A stretch of DNA of 64,000 nt from Pelagibacterium lentulum (GTDB taxonomy: Bacteria; Pseudomonadota; Alphaproteobacteria; Rhizobiales; Devosiaceae): NCBI RefSeq assembly GCF_003992625.1, contig NZ_RZMW01000037.1, forward strand, positions 124,001 through 188,000, in the 5' to 3' direction. The notes beneath the pieces were generated by a model, which was not told the DNA's origin, made no database searches, and saw only the letters and a program-made list of their open reading frames with translations. Numbering within the stretch: position 1 is the stretch's first letter; each line of letters opens with the position of its first letter. This document shows, in pieces, positions 1 to 7,713 of this stretch. The translations under genes and the position numbers were made by a program.

Positions 1-515
1 GAATCGGTGGTGGAGGCATCGATCAGCCGATAGTTGTCGAACTGGATGCGCTCGATGCGCAAGAGCAGTTCGTCGATGGCGTGCTCGACTCGTGCAGGAT
101 CTTCGGATCGCATATAGTCGGACCAGCGCGCGAAGGCGGCGGCATCGCCCGGATCGGATTTGGCGGTGAGCAGGGTCGCGCCCCGCATCAGCTTTTGCTG
201 AATGTCGGCGGGCAGGCGCAAGCGGAAGAAATGAATCAGCGGCAGGTGGATCGCAACAAAGAGCGCATCATCTGAGGTGTCATAGACACGATGGGGCAAG
301 CCGCCCCAGAAAATGCAGACATCGCCTTTATCGAGCCGGGTCTGGTGGCCTTGCATCTGATAATCGACAAAACCCTGGAATACATAGTTTATTTCGATCT
401 GGGCATGCCAATGGGCAGTCGACATTATACCCGGCTGTTCATGGCTTACGACCAGCCGGTTTGGCACTTTTTCGACCGTGCTTTTAGACGGATTCCAGTA
501 CCGCTTCTGTCCCAT
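1..515 (-). CDS. AraC-type regulator, 3' end outside window
   Basis: Reading the minus strand from an ATG at 515 gives 171 residues that run off the left edge. The start MGQKRYWNPS is followed by a cupin-like sensing domain with AHWHAQIEINYVFQG, GDVCIFWGGLPHRV and FVAIHLPLIHFF, as in the N-terminal half of AraC-family regulators; the helix-turn-helix half would lie beyond position 1. A weak purine-rich ribosome site (GGCGGAAAG) precedes the ATG. The gene diverges from the sugar ABC operon that starts at 623, so it probably controls that operon. The family assignment rests on the cupin half and the context, because the DNA-binding half is not visible. Confidence 0.75.
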   Translation of the reverse strand, partial: MGQKRYWNPSKSTVEKVPNRLVVSHEQPGIMSTAHWHAQIEINYVFQGFVDYQMQGHQTRLDKGDVCIFWGGLPHRVYDTSDDALFVAIHLPLIHFFRLRLPADIQQKLMRGATLLTAKSDPGDAAAFARWSDYMRSEDPARVEHAIDELLLRIERIQFDNYRLIDASTTD

Positions 516-622
516 CTTACTTTCCGCCGACTCTGCCTTCCCTTTGCACGAGACGCCGGTCCTCCTGCTGGTAGTCTATGGTCAGCTCGGCAATCGGGCA
601 ACGAAAAAAGGGAGGAATATCA

Positions 623-1903
623 ATGCGCGTGAAACTTGGCTGCGCAACCTTGGCGCTGTGTGTCGCAATGGGGGCATCGGGCGCCAATGCTCAATCTGGC
701 GAGTTGACCATCTGGAGCTGGAACATTGCAGCATCCTCGCTGGAGGCTGTCGTTGAGGGCTTCAACGCACAATATCCTGATATCAGCGTTCGTGTTGATG
801 ACCTTGGCAATCAGCAGGTTTTCGACCGCCTTCTGGCGGGGTGTGCGGCTGGGGGAGCCGGACTGCCCGACATCGTTTCTATCGAAAATCACGAAGCGGA
901 AATCTTCTGGGCGCAGTTCCCTGATTGCTTCGTCAACCTGCGCGATCTTGGGTACACCGAAGAACTGGCTTCAGAATTTCCCGATTTCAAGCGCACCGAA
1001 CTTGAAGTGGGCGATGCCGCCTATGCCATGCCTTGGGATTCGGGCCCCGTCGTCATGTTCTACCGCCGGGACTTTTACGAAAATGCGGGTGTCGACCCTG
1101 CTTCCATCCAGACCTGGGATGATTTCATTGAGGCTGGAATTGCGATTGCCGAAGCTAATCCCGGCGTGACCATGACCCGTGCTGACCTCAATGGCGATAC
1201 CGAATGGGTGCGCATGATCGGCAATGAGCAGGGTTGCGGCTTTTTCTCCGATGATGGCAGCGCGATCACCGTCAACCAGCCCGGCTGCGTGGCCGCGCTG
1301 GAAAAGGTCAAGGAAATGGTCGATGCCGGTATCATGACAGCGGCAGACTGGGACGAAAAAATCCAGGCCAACAATGCGGGCACTGTTGCCTCGCAGATGT
1401 ATGGCGGTTGGTACGAGGGCACCATTCGTTCGACGGTGCCTGAAGATCAGCATGGTCTGTGGGGCGTTTATCTGATGCCCAGCCTTGATGCGAATGGCCC
1501 ACGTGCAGCGAACCTTGGTGGCTCGTCGCTGGCGATCACCTCAGCCTCCCAAAATCCCGAGGCCGCATGGGCCTATGTCAATTACACGCTGGGTACCAAT
1601 GAAGGCCAGGTGACGATGCTGCGTGAATATGGCCTGGTACCGTCGTTGCTCTCGGCCCTTGACGATCCTTACGTTTCTGAACCCCTGGAGTTCTGGGGCG
1701 GTCAGGCCGTGTGGGTCGATATTCTCGGAACGCTCGATGATGTCGTTCCAAGCCGCGGCACGCCGTTCTTTGGCGATGCGGATGCCATCGTTCAGGCAGC
1801 GCAAACCCAGTATATCAACGGGGCGTTCGAGAGTGCGCAAGCGGCACTCGACGATGCGGCCAGTCAGATCGCACTGGTAACCGGCCTGCCGATTGCCGAG
1901 TAA
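623..1903 (+). CDS. Sugar ABC transporter substrate-binding protein
   Basis: This 426-residue family 1 extracellular solute-binding protein would capture a sugar in the periplasm for the permeases that follow. It has a typical signal peptide (MRVKLGCATLALCVAMGASG) ending near ANAQ. The mature protein opens with GELTIWSWN and continues with a DLGNQQVFDRLLAG segment, as in MalE/UgpB relatives. An upstream in-frame start at 578 is possible, but the ATG at 623 has a strong GGAGGA ribosome site at 611-616 and places the signal peptide at the N terminus. It is the first gene of a five-gene operon. The sugar cannot be read from the sequence. Confidence 0.9.
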   Translation: MRVKLGCATLALCVAMGASGANAQSGELTIWSWNIAASSLEAVVEGFNAQYPDISVRVDDLGNQQVFDRLLAGCAAGGAGLPDIVSIENHEAEIFWAQFPDCFVNLRDLGYTEELASEFPDFKRTELEVGDAAYAMPWDSGPVVMFYRRDFYENAGVDPASIQTWDDFIEAGIAIAEANPGVTMTRADLNGDTEWVRMIGNEQGCGFFSDDGSAITVNQPGCVAALEKVKEMVDAGIMTAADWDEKIQANNAGTVASQMYGGWYEGTIRSTVPEDQHGLWGVYLMPSLDANGPRAANLGGSSLAITSASQNPEAAWAYVNYTLGTNEGQVTMLREYGLVPSLLSALDDPYVSEPLEFWGGQAVWVDILGTLDDVVPSRGTPFFGDADAIVQAAQTQYINGAFESAQAALDDAASQIALVTGLPIAE

Positions 1904-1979
1904 ATCCTCCTGAAAGTGGCGCGGGGCGAAATTGCTCCGCGCCGCCTTTGTCAGTGCAACTTGGGGAGGAGCAGCCCGG

Positions 1980-2840
1980 ATGCGCGCGCGCAATCGCATA
2001 GCCTATGGCTTTCTCGCACCATATCTTTTGATCTTCGCGGTCTTCTGGATATGGCCGATTATCTATTCGTTCTATCTCTCGTTCCTCTCGACGCGGGCCG
2101 TGCCCTGGACCTGGGCGCCGCATATGAACTGGGGACGGTTGTGGATCGATCCGGCCTTCTGGAACGCGCTTCGCAATACGCTGGTAATTCTTTTCATCCA
2201 GGTGCCGGTGATGATCGCGCTGGCGACCTTGCTGGCGGTGCTGCTCAATTCGCAATTGCTCAAGGCGCGCGGCATCATGCGTTTTGCCTTCTTTGCGCCG
2301 GTGGTCGTGGGGGAAGTCGCCTATGCGGCGGTGTTCCGGCTGATGTTCAATGCCGATTTCGGGGTGATCAACAAAATCCTCACAGGTGTTGGACTGCCTG
2401 CCGTCTCGTGGTTTTCAAACCCGACAGCGGCCATGGCGCTTATCATCATGGCCGTGACCTGGCGCTGGGTAGGCTATAACGCGATCATCATTCTTGCAGG
2501 TCTGCAATCGATCCCCGACGATGTTTATGAAGCGGCAACGCTCGACAAGGTTTCCAAGACAAAACAGTTCTTCTTCATAACCCTGCCGCTGTTGCGTCCA
2601 ATCATCCTCGTTTGCGTGGTGCTTTCGGTCATAGGGACAATGCAGCTTTTCGCCGAGCCGTTCCTTATCACCAATCGTGGCGGTCCGGGCGGGGCCACTG
2701 AAACGCTTGGTCTGTTTCTCTACAGGCAAGGCTTCACGGTGCTCAATTTCGGCTATGCGTCGGCGGTTGCCTATACGATTGCCGGGCTTGCCATCATCAT
2801 CTCGCTTATCAACTTCTGGCTGGGGAGGGATCCCAAATGA
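1980..2840 (+). CDS. Sugar ABC transporter permease (MalF type)
   Basis: A 286-residue inner-membrane permease with about six hydrophobic segments. The loop EAATLDKVSKTKQFFFITLPLL is the EAA motif that contacts the ATPase. The ATG at 1980 is preferred over the upstream in-frame ATG at 1932 because GGGGAGGA at 1963-1970 precedes it and the protein then begins directly before the first membrane segment. Its stop overlaps the start of the next permease by 4 bases (ATGA), showing translational coupling. It should form a heterodimeric channel with that second permease. Confidence 0.9.
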   Translation: MRARNRIAYGFLAPYLLIFAVFWIWPIIYSFYLSFLSTRAVPWTWAPHMNWGRLWIDPAFWNALRNTLVILFIQVPVMIALATLLAVLLNSQLLKARGIMRFAFFAPVVVGEVAYAAVFRLMFNADFGVINKILTGVGLPAVSWFSNPTAAMALIIMAVTWRWVGYNAIIILAGLQSIPDDVYEAATLDKVSKTKQFFFITLPLLRPIILVCVVLSVIGTMQLFAEPFLITNRGGPGGATETLGLFLYRQGFTVLNFGYASAVAYTIAGLAIIISLINFWLGRDPK

Positions 2841-3691
2841 AGCCACAATCTGAAATGCGGTCGAAATCGTCCCGAGAAATGATCCGGACCATAGGGTTGC
2901 ATGCTGTTCTGGTGCCGCTGGCAATTGTCTGGCTGTTCCCGCTCTGGATGATGATGGTGTTTTCTACGCTGCCGGAGAACGCGATCTTTTCAGCGCAAAT
3001 CCAGTGGCTGCCCGGAACCCACTTCTGGGCCAATTTCGAGCAGTTGCAGGCCGATACGGGCTTTTTGCGCACCCTGTTCGTGTCCATCATGGTGGCGCTG
3101 GTTTATACTGTATTGTCAGTCTTTCTGACATCCATGGCTGGCTGGGCGCTGGCGCGTTATCACTTTCTTGGCAAGGGCATGGTCCTGGCGATCATTCTGG
3201 GTACGCTGACGCTGCCCTATTTCGTCGTGGTTATTCCCCAGTTCATCATGGTGGCGCGTGATTTCGGGCTGGCCAATACCTGGTTTGCGCTGATCGTGCC
3301 GCCGCTTTTCAATTCGCTGGGCGTATTGTTCATGCGGCAATCGTTCTCGATGATGCCGGGCGAATTGTTCGATGCGGCACGGGTCGAGGGGGTCAAGGAA
3401 TGGAAAATATTCCTTTTTGTCGCCATGCCTATGGCCCGGCCTACAATTGCGGCGCTTTGCATCATCCTGTTTCTTGCAAGCTGGAACAACTATCTCTGGC
3501 CACTGCTGATAAACAATCAGCCGGACATGATGACGGCGCCGGTAGCTCTGGGGTCTTTGATCGGGCTGACGCGTGTATCGTGGGGCGGCATCATGACAGG
3601 CGCGGTGCTTTTGACGGTGCCCATGCTTGTGGTTTTCGTGCTGTTGCAGCGCCATTTCGTCGCCGGCATCGCTGCCGGGGCCATCAAATAG
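2837..3691 (+). CDS. Sugar ABC transporter permease (MalG type)
   Basis: A 284-residue inner-membrane permease of the carbohydrate uptake family 1. The EAA-loop is DAARVEGVKEWKIFLFVAMPM, and the C-terminal region (SWNNYLWPLLI) is typical of MalG relatives. The hydrophobic first segment VPLAIVWLFPLWMMMVFS follows a short basic N terminus. It overlaps the preceding permease by 4 bases and is followed after 10 bases by the ATPase gene. Confidence 0.9.
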   Translation: MKPQSEMRSKSSREMIRTIGLHAVLVPLAIVWLFPLWMMMVFSTLPENAIFSAQIQWLPGTHFWANFEQLQADTGFLRTLFVSIMVALVYTVLSVFLTSMAGWALARYHFLGKGMVLAIILGTLTLPYFVVVIPQFIMVARDFGLANTWFALIVPPLFNSLGVLFMRQSFSMMPGELFDAARVEGVKEWKIFLFVAMPMARPTIAALCIILFLASWNNYLWPLLINNQPDMMTAPVALGSLIGLTRVSWGGIMTGAVLLTVPMLVVFVLLQRHFVAGIAAGAIK

Positions 3692-3701
3692 GAGAGGGCC
3701 G

Positions 3702-4787
3702 ATGGCCGGAGTAACACTGAAAAATGTTGTAAAGCGGTTTGGGTCGGTTCAAGTGATTCATGGCGCATCGCTGGAGGTCGAGGATGGCGAGTTTGTGGTC
3801 TTTGTCGGACCGTCTGGCTGTGGGAAATCCACGCTTTTGCGTATAGTTGCCGGCCTTGAGGACGCCAGCGAAGGAGAGATCGAAATCGATGGCATGCTGG
3901 TCAACGATGTCGAGCCTGCCGATCGCGGCATCGCGATGGTGTTCCAGTCCTATGCGCTTTATCCGCACATGACCGTGGAGCAGAACCTTTCGTTCGGTTT
4001 GCGCATGAACGGCAACCCCAGGGAGGATACCAACCGGCGCGTGCAGAAAGCCGCCGAAATCCTCCGCATCAATGAATTGATGAAGCGCCGGCCCAAGCAG
4101 CTTTCCGGTGGCCAGCGCCAGCGCGTTGCCATTGGCCGGGCCATCGTGCGTGAGCCTGAGGTGTTCTTGTTCGACGAGCCGCTTTCCAATCTCGATGCGG
4201 AATTGCGGGTGCAGATGCGGGTGGAGATCGCGCGGCTGCATTCGGAACTGGGAACGACGATGATTTATGTTACCCACGACCAGACCGAAGCCATGACGCT
4301 GGCCGACAAAATCGTTGTATTGCGGGATGGCAAGATCGAGCAGGTGGGCAAACCGCTGGACCTTTATGATGATCCGGCCAACCAGTTCGTGGCCGGTTTC
4401 ATGGGAAGCCCGAAGATGAATTTTATGGAGGCCAGTGTCAAAAGCGCGAGCAATGGCAGTGCGACAGTAAAGCTCGTCAATCAGGGCGGTGCGATGATTA
4501 CCCTGCCGGTCAGCGACGGTCCGGCAGTCGGCGACAGAGTTACCGTTGGCGTTCGGCCTGAACATTTCCGCGCGGCGGGACAGGGCGATTGCGACATTGA
4601 CCTCAATATCGATGTGGCCGAGCATCTGGGCTCGACGAGCTACATCTACGCCAACACCAAATCGGGTGAGCAACTTATCGTCGAGCGCGAGGAATCGCGT
4701 TCGGAAGTCGGGTTGGAAAAGCTCACCGCCAGCATTCCAGCACAACAGGCATTTCTTTTCGATGCTCAGGGCAAGCGCCTGAACTGA
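3702..4787 (+). CDS. Sugar ABC transporter ATP-binding protein (UgpC/MalK type)
   Basis: A 361-residue ATPase that would power the two preceding permeases. Walker A is GPSGCGKST at residues 36-44, the signature is LSGGQRQR, Walker B is VFLFDEP and the switch histidine lies in YVTHDQTEAMTL. A C-terminal regulatory domain (about residues 235-361, with VGVRPEHF) is typical of the UgpC/MsmK group. An upstream extension to 3627 exists, but GGAGAG at 3691-3696 and the conserved start MAGVTLKNV support 3702. It follows the permease genes directly in the operon. Confidence 0.93.
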   Translation: MAGVTLKNVVKRFGSVQVIHGASLEVEDGEFVVFVGPSGCGKSTLLRIVAGLEDASEGEIEIDGMLVNDVEPADRGIAMVFQSYALYPHMTVEQNLSFGLRMNGNPREDTNRRVQKAAEILRINELMKRRPKQLSGGQRQRVAIGRAIVREPEVFLFDEPLSNLDAELRVQMRVEIARLHSELGTTMIYVTHDQTEAMTLADKIVVLRDGKIEQVGKPLDLYDDPANQFVAGFMGSPKMNFMEASVKSASNGSATVKLVNQGGAMITLPVSDGPAVGDRVTVGVRPEHFRAAGQGDCDIDLNIDVAEHLGSTSYIYANTKSGEQLIVEREESRSEVGLEKLTASIPAQQAFLFDAQGKRLN

Positions 4788-4813
4788 CAATCGTTTTCAG
4801 AGAGTTTTAGATT

Positions 4814-6829
4814 ATGACCGATACCAAATCACTGCGCTGGGGCATTCTTGGGCCAGGCGGCATCGCCCGTGCGTTTGCTGGAGGCATTGCGCACTCTCAA
4901 ACCGGAAAGCTCGTGGCGCTCGGTGCCCGCGATGCGACCAAACCCGACTATCTGGAGCATTTCCCCGGCGCGCGCGTGCATGAGGGTTATGATTCCTTGC
5001 TGGCCGATGATGAAGTCGATGCCATCTACATTTCGACCCCGCACCCCTTTCATGCGCAGTGGGCAATCAAGGCGGTCAAGGCAGGCAAGCATGTGCTTGT
5101 CGAAAAACCGATGGGGCTTTCCGCCTATGAGGCGGATGCGATTTTCCATGCGGCGGAAAAGGCCGGAGTGTTTGCAGGCGAAGCCTTCATGTATCGGGTG
5201 CATCCACAAACTGCCAAGCTGCTTGAGCTTGTGAGTACGGGGGCCATTGGCGAGGTGCGGCTGATCAAATCCAGCTTCGGCTTTGCCATGCCCAAGTTCG
5301 ATCCCGAACATCGGCTCTATGCCAATCATCTGGCAGGCGGCGGCATTCTCGATGTGGGATGCTATCCGGTTTCCATCGCCCGACTGATTGCCGGAGCTGT
5401 CGCGGGCAAGCCATTTCTGGAGCCAACCAATGTGGCGGGGGTTGCCCATATTGGTCAGTCCGGGGTCGACGAATGGGCATCTGCGGTTCTCAAGTTCGAG
5501 AACGAGATTATTGCCGAAGTCTCGTGCTCGGTCTCGGTGGCGCAGGATAATATGCTGCGCATTTATGGAACGACGGGACGTATCGAGGTTGCCGACTTCT
5601 GGTTTGCTTCCGGCAAGCAGGGCGGCGTTGGCGAGATCGAAATCCATCGCCCCGACGGCGCCGTCGAGACCGTCGAGGTCAGGGAAGACAAGTGGCTATA
5701 CGCTTTCGAGGTTGATGCGGTGGCCGAGGCTGTTGCCGCCGGAACGCAAGAGTTCGCGGCACCGGGCATGAGTTGGGACGACACGCTGGGAAATTTGCGG
5801 GTATTGGACAAATGGCGCGCTGATGCCGGGCTGACCTATGAGATCGAAACACCTGCGCTGCGTAAACACACGCTTGTCGGCGAAGCGCTTGAAAAGCGGT
5901 ACGATATTATCAGGCATCGACCGATCGAGGGGATCGGCAAGTCGGCCTCGCAGGTGGCGCTCGGGTTTGAGAGTTTCCCGAATTTCTCGAGTGCGGCAAT
6001 TATGCTCGATGCGTTTTTTGAGCGGGGCGGTACGGTTTATGACACGGCCTATATCTATCAGGGTGGCTTGACCGAGAGAAACTTCGGCGACTGGCTGAAG
6101 GCCCGCGGCGTGCGCGAAGAGGTTGTCCTTATCGGCAAGGGCGCGCATTCGCCGCTCGTCTATCCCGATGTTATTTCCAAGCAGCTCGATCAGAGCCTCG
6201 AGCGGCTTTCGACCGATTACGTGGACATCTATTTCATGCACCGTGACAATACCGATATTCCGGTGGGCGAGTTTGTCGATGCCATGGATCGGGAAGTTAA
6301 GGCCGGGCGCATTCGCGGGCCAATCGGGGGATCGAACTGGACGCGTGAACGGCTCGACGAAGCGCGAGCCTATGCCGAGGCCAACGGGAAGACGGTTCCG
6401 ACGGTCTTTTCCAATAATTTCTCGCTGGCTGAAATGCTCGATCCGATCTGGCCGGGCTGCGTTGCTTCGTCAGACGATGATTGGAAGGACTGGCAAAATG
6501 GGCGCGGCATGACCAATTTTGCCTGGTCGAGTCAGGCGCGCGGGTTCTTCACCGACAGGGCCGGACGCGACAAGCAGGACGATGAGGAAATCGTGCGCTG
6601 TTGGTATTCAGAAAGCAATTTTGGCCGCCGCGATCGCGCCGTGGAACTGGCCGAAAAACTCGGCAAAAGCCCGATCCACATTGCGCTGGCTTATTGTCTC
6701 GCCCAGCCCTTCAACGTGGTACCGCTGATCGGGCCGCGCCGGTTGCAGGAGCTTGACGACAGCCTCAAGGCGTTTGAGATCGCGCTGACCCCGGAAGATG
6801 CCAAATGGCTGGAAACCGGGGAGCGGTAA
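4814..6829 (+). CDS. Fused Gfo/Idh/MocA oxidoreductase - aldo/keto reductase
   Basis: A 671-residue two-domain protein. Residues 1 to about 340 form a Gfo/Idh/MocA dehydrogenase with Rossmann motif GILGPGGIARAF and the EKP motif at 97-99 (LVEKPMGLS). From about residue 365 to the end is an aldo/keto reductase: the tetrad can be read as D410 and Y415 (DTAYIY), K442 (IGKGAH) and H476 (YFMHRD). Both halves look intact, so it may carry out two sugar oxidoreductions with a shared NAD(P) pool. It is the last gene of the sugar ABC operon, 26 bases after the ATPase, so it probably acts on the imported sugar. The substrate is unknown, and I do not know how widespread this fusion is. Confidence 0.9.
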   Translation: MTDTKSLRWGILGPGGIARAFAGGIAHSQTGKLVALGARDATKPDYLEHFPGARVHEGYDSLLADDEVDAIYISTPHPFHAQWAIKAVKAGKHVLVEKPMGLSAYEADAIFHAAEKAGVFAGEAFMYRVHPQTAKLLELVSTGAIGEVRLIKSSFGFAMPKFDPEHRLYANHLAGGGILDVGCYPVSIARLIAGAVAGKPFLEPTNVAGVAHIGQSGVDEWASAVLKFENEIIAEVSCSVSVAQDNMLRIYGTTGRIEVADFWFASGKQGGVGEIEIHRPDGAVETVEVREDKWLYAFEVDAVAEAVAAGTQEFAAPGMSWDDTLGNLRVLDKWRADAGLTYEIETPALRKHTLVGEALEKRYDIIRHRPIEGIGKSASQVALGFESFPNFSSAAIMLDAFFERGGTVYDTAYIYQGGLTERNFGDWLKARGVREEVVLIGKGAHSPLVYPDVISKQLDQSLERLSTDYVDIYFMHRDNTDIPVGEFVDAMDREVKAGRIRGPIGGSNWTRERLDEARAYAEANGKTVPTVFSNNFSLAEMLDPIWPGCVASSDDDWKDWQNGRGMTNFAWSSQARGFFTDRAGRDKQDDEEIVRCWYSESNFGRRDRAVELAEKLGKSPIHIALAYCLAQPFNVVPLIGPRRLQELDDSLKAFEIALTPEDAKWLETGER

Positions 6830-6832
6830 AGG

Positions 6833-7711
6833 TCAGTTGACTTCGATAACGTCAACGGCCTGCGTGGTGTCCTGACCGCCGGCGCTGCGCAAGATCCCTA
6901 CAATCGGGGTGACGTCAGAATAGTCCCGGCCATAGCCGATAACGATATGGTCGGGGCCAGCTTGCATGGCGTTGGTGGGATCAAATTCCACCCAGCCGAT
7001 CTGGCTGCCACACCAGACCTTGACCCAGGCGTGCATGGCATCGGCGCCTTCGAGCCGTGGCTGGCCCTCGGGTGGAATAGTGCGCAAAAAGCCTGATACA
7101 TAGCCTGCGGGGATGCCAAGTCCGCGCAGGCCCGCAATCATTATGTGGGCAAAGTCCTGACAGACGCCGCGGCGCAGAGAAAAGGCCTCGGTGACCGGCG
7201 TATCGACCAGGGTTGCCTCGCCGTCATAGGCGAAATCTCTATGGATGCGCATACAAAAGTCCGTTGCGGCCGCAAAGACATCCGATGTGGCAGTGAGGCT
7301 TTGCCGTGCGTATTGGGTGATATCGGCTGTGAGCACTATGCGAGGGCTGGTGCTGAGATAATGATGGGGCGAGCGCCAGCCCATATCCCAGGTCGCGGCG
7401 ATTTGCTCAGCAAGTGTCAGGCTGTCTGGAGCGTTCGAGACGTTCATTGGTGTCCGAAACACTTCGACGCGCGCAGTCATGGCGATTTCAAGGGCATCGT
7501 GTGCGGAACGATAAGCCAGAGATGCAACGCGCGAACCGAAAAAGTCAGCGAATTCAGAGTTTTCAGCAGGACCGGGTTCAAGATGCAGGCTCGAAGCGAT
7601 AACCCGCTGGATATTGGGCAGCGAAACCGGAAAGACGCGAACGAGGTGCCGACCACCTGAAACGGGCGCGTCATAAGTATAACTGAGCTTGAGCTTTACA
7701 TCATAGAGCAC
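6833..7711 (-). CDS. Transglutaminase-like cysteine protease family protein
   Basis: This 292-residue protein has the bacterial transglutaminase-like N-terminal beta domain (about 1-130) and a catalytic core with C184 (GVCQDFAH), H227 (DAMHAWV) and D244 (FDPTN), so the triad is complete. No signal peptide is visible, so it should be cytosolic. It is the last of three minus-strand genes with the ATP-grasp/alpha-E protein and the large transglutaminase-DUF2126 protein, and starts 2 bases after the former's stop. Family members may cleave or transfer peptide amide bonds; the actual substrate is not known. It converges with the fused oxidoreductase gene, with only 3 bases between the stops. Confidence 0.88.
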   Translation of the reverse strand: MLYDVKLKLSYTYDAPVSGGRHLVRVFPVSLPNIQRVIASSLHLEPGPAENSEFADFFGSRVASLAYRSAHDALEIAMTARVEVFRTPMNVSNAPDSLTLAEQIAATWDMGWRSPHHYLSTSPRIVLTADITQYARQSLTATSDVFAAATDFCMRIHRDFAYDGEATLVDTPVTEAFSLRRGVCQDFAHIMIAGLRGLGIPAGYVSGFLRTIPPEGQPRLEGADAMHAWVKVWCGSQIGWVEFDPTNAMQAGPDHIVIGYGRDYSDVTPIVGILRSAGGQDTTQAVDVIEVN

Positions 7712-7713
7712 GA

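Noticed and set aside
3684-4790. A 368-codon minus-strand frame over the sugar ABC ATPase gene.
   Set aside because: Walker and signature motifs are on the plus strand, and nothing recognisable is on the minus strand.
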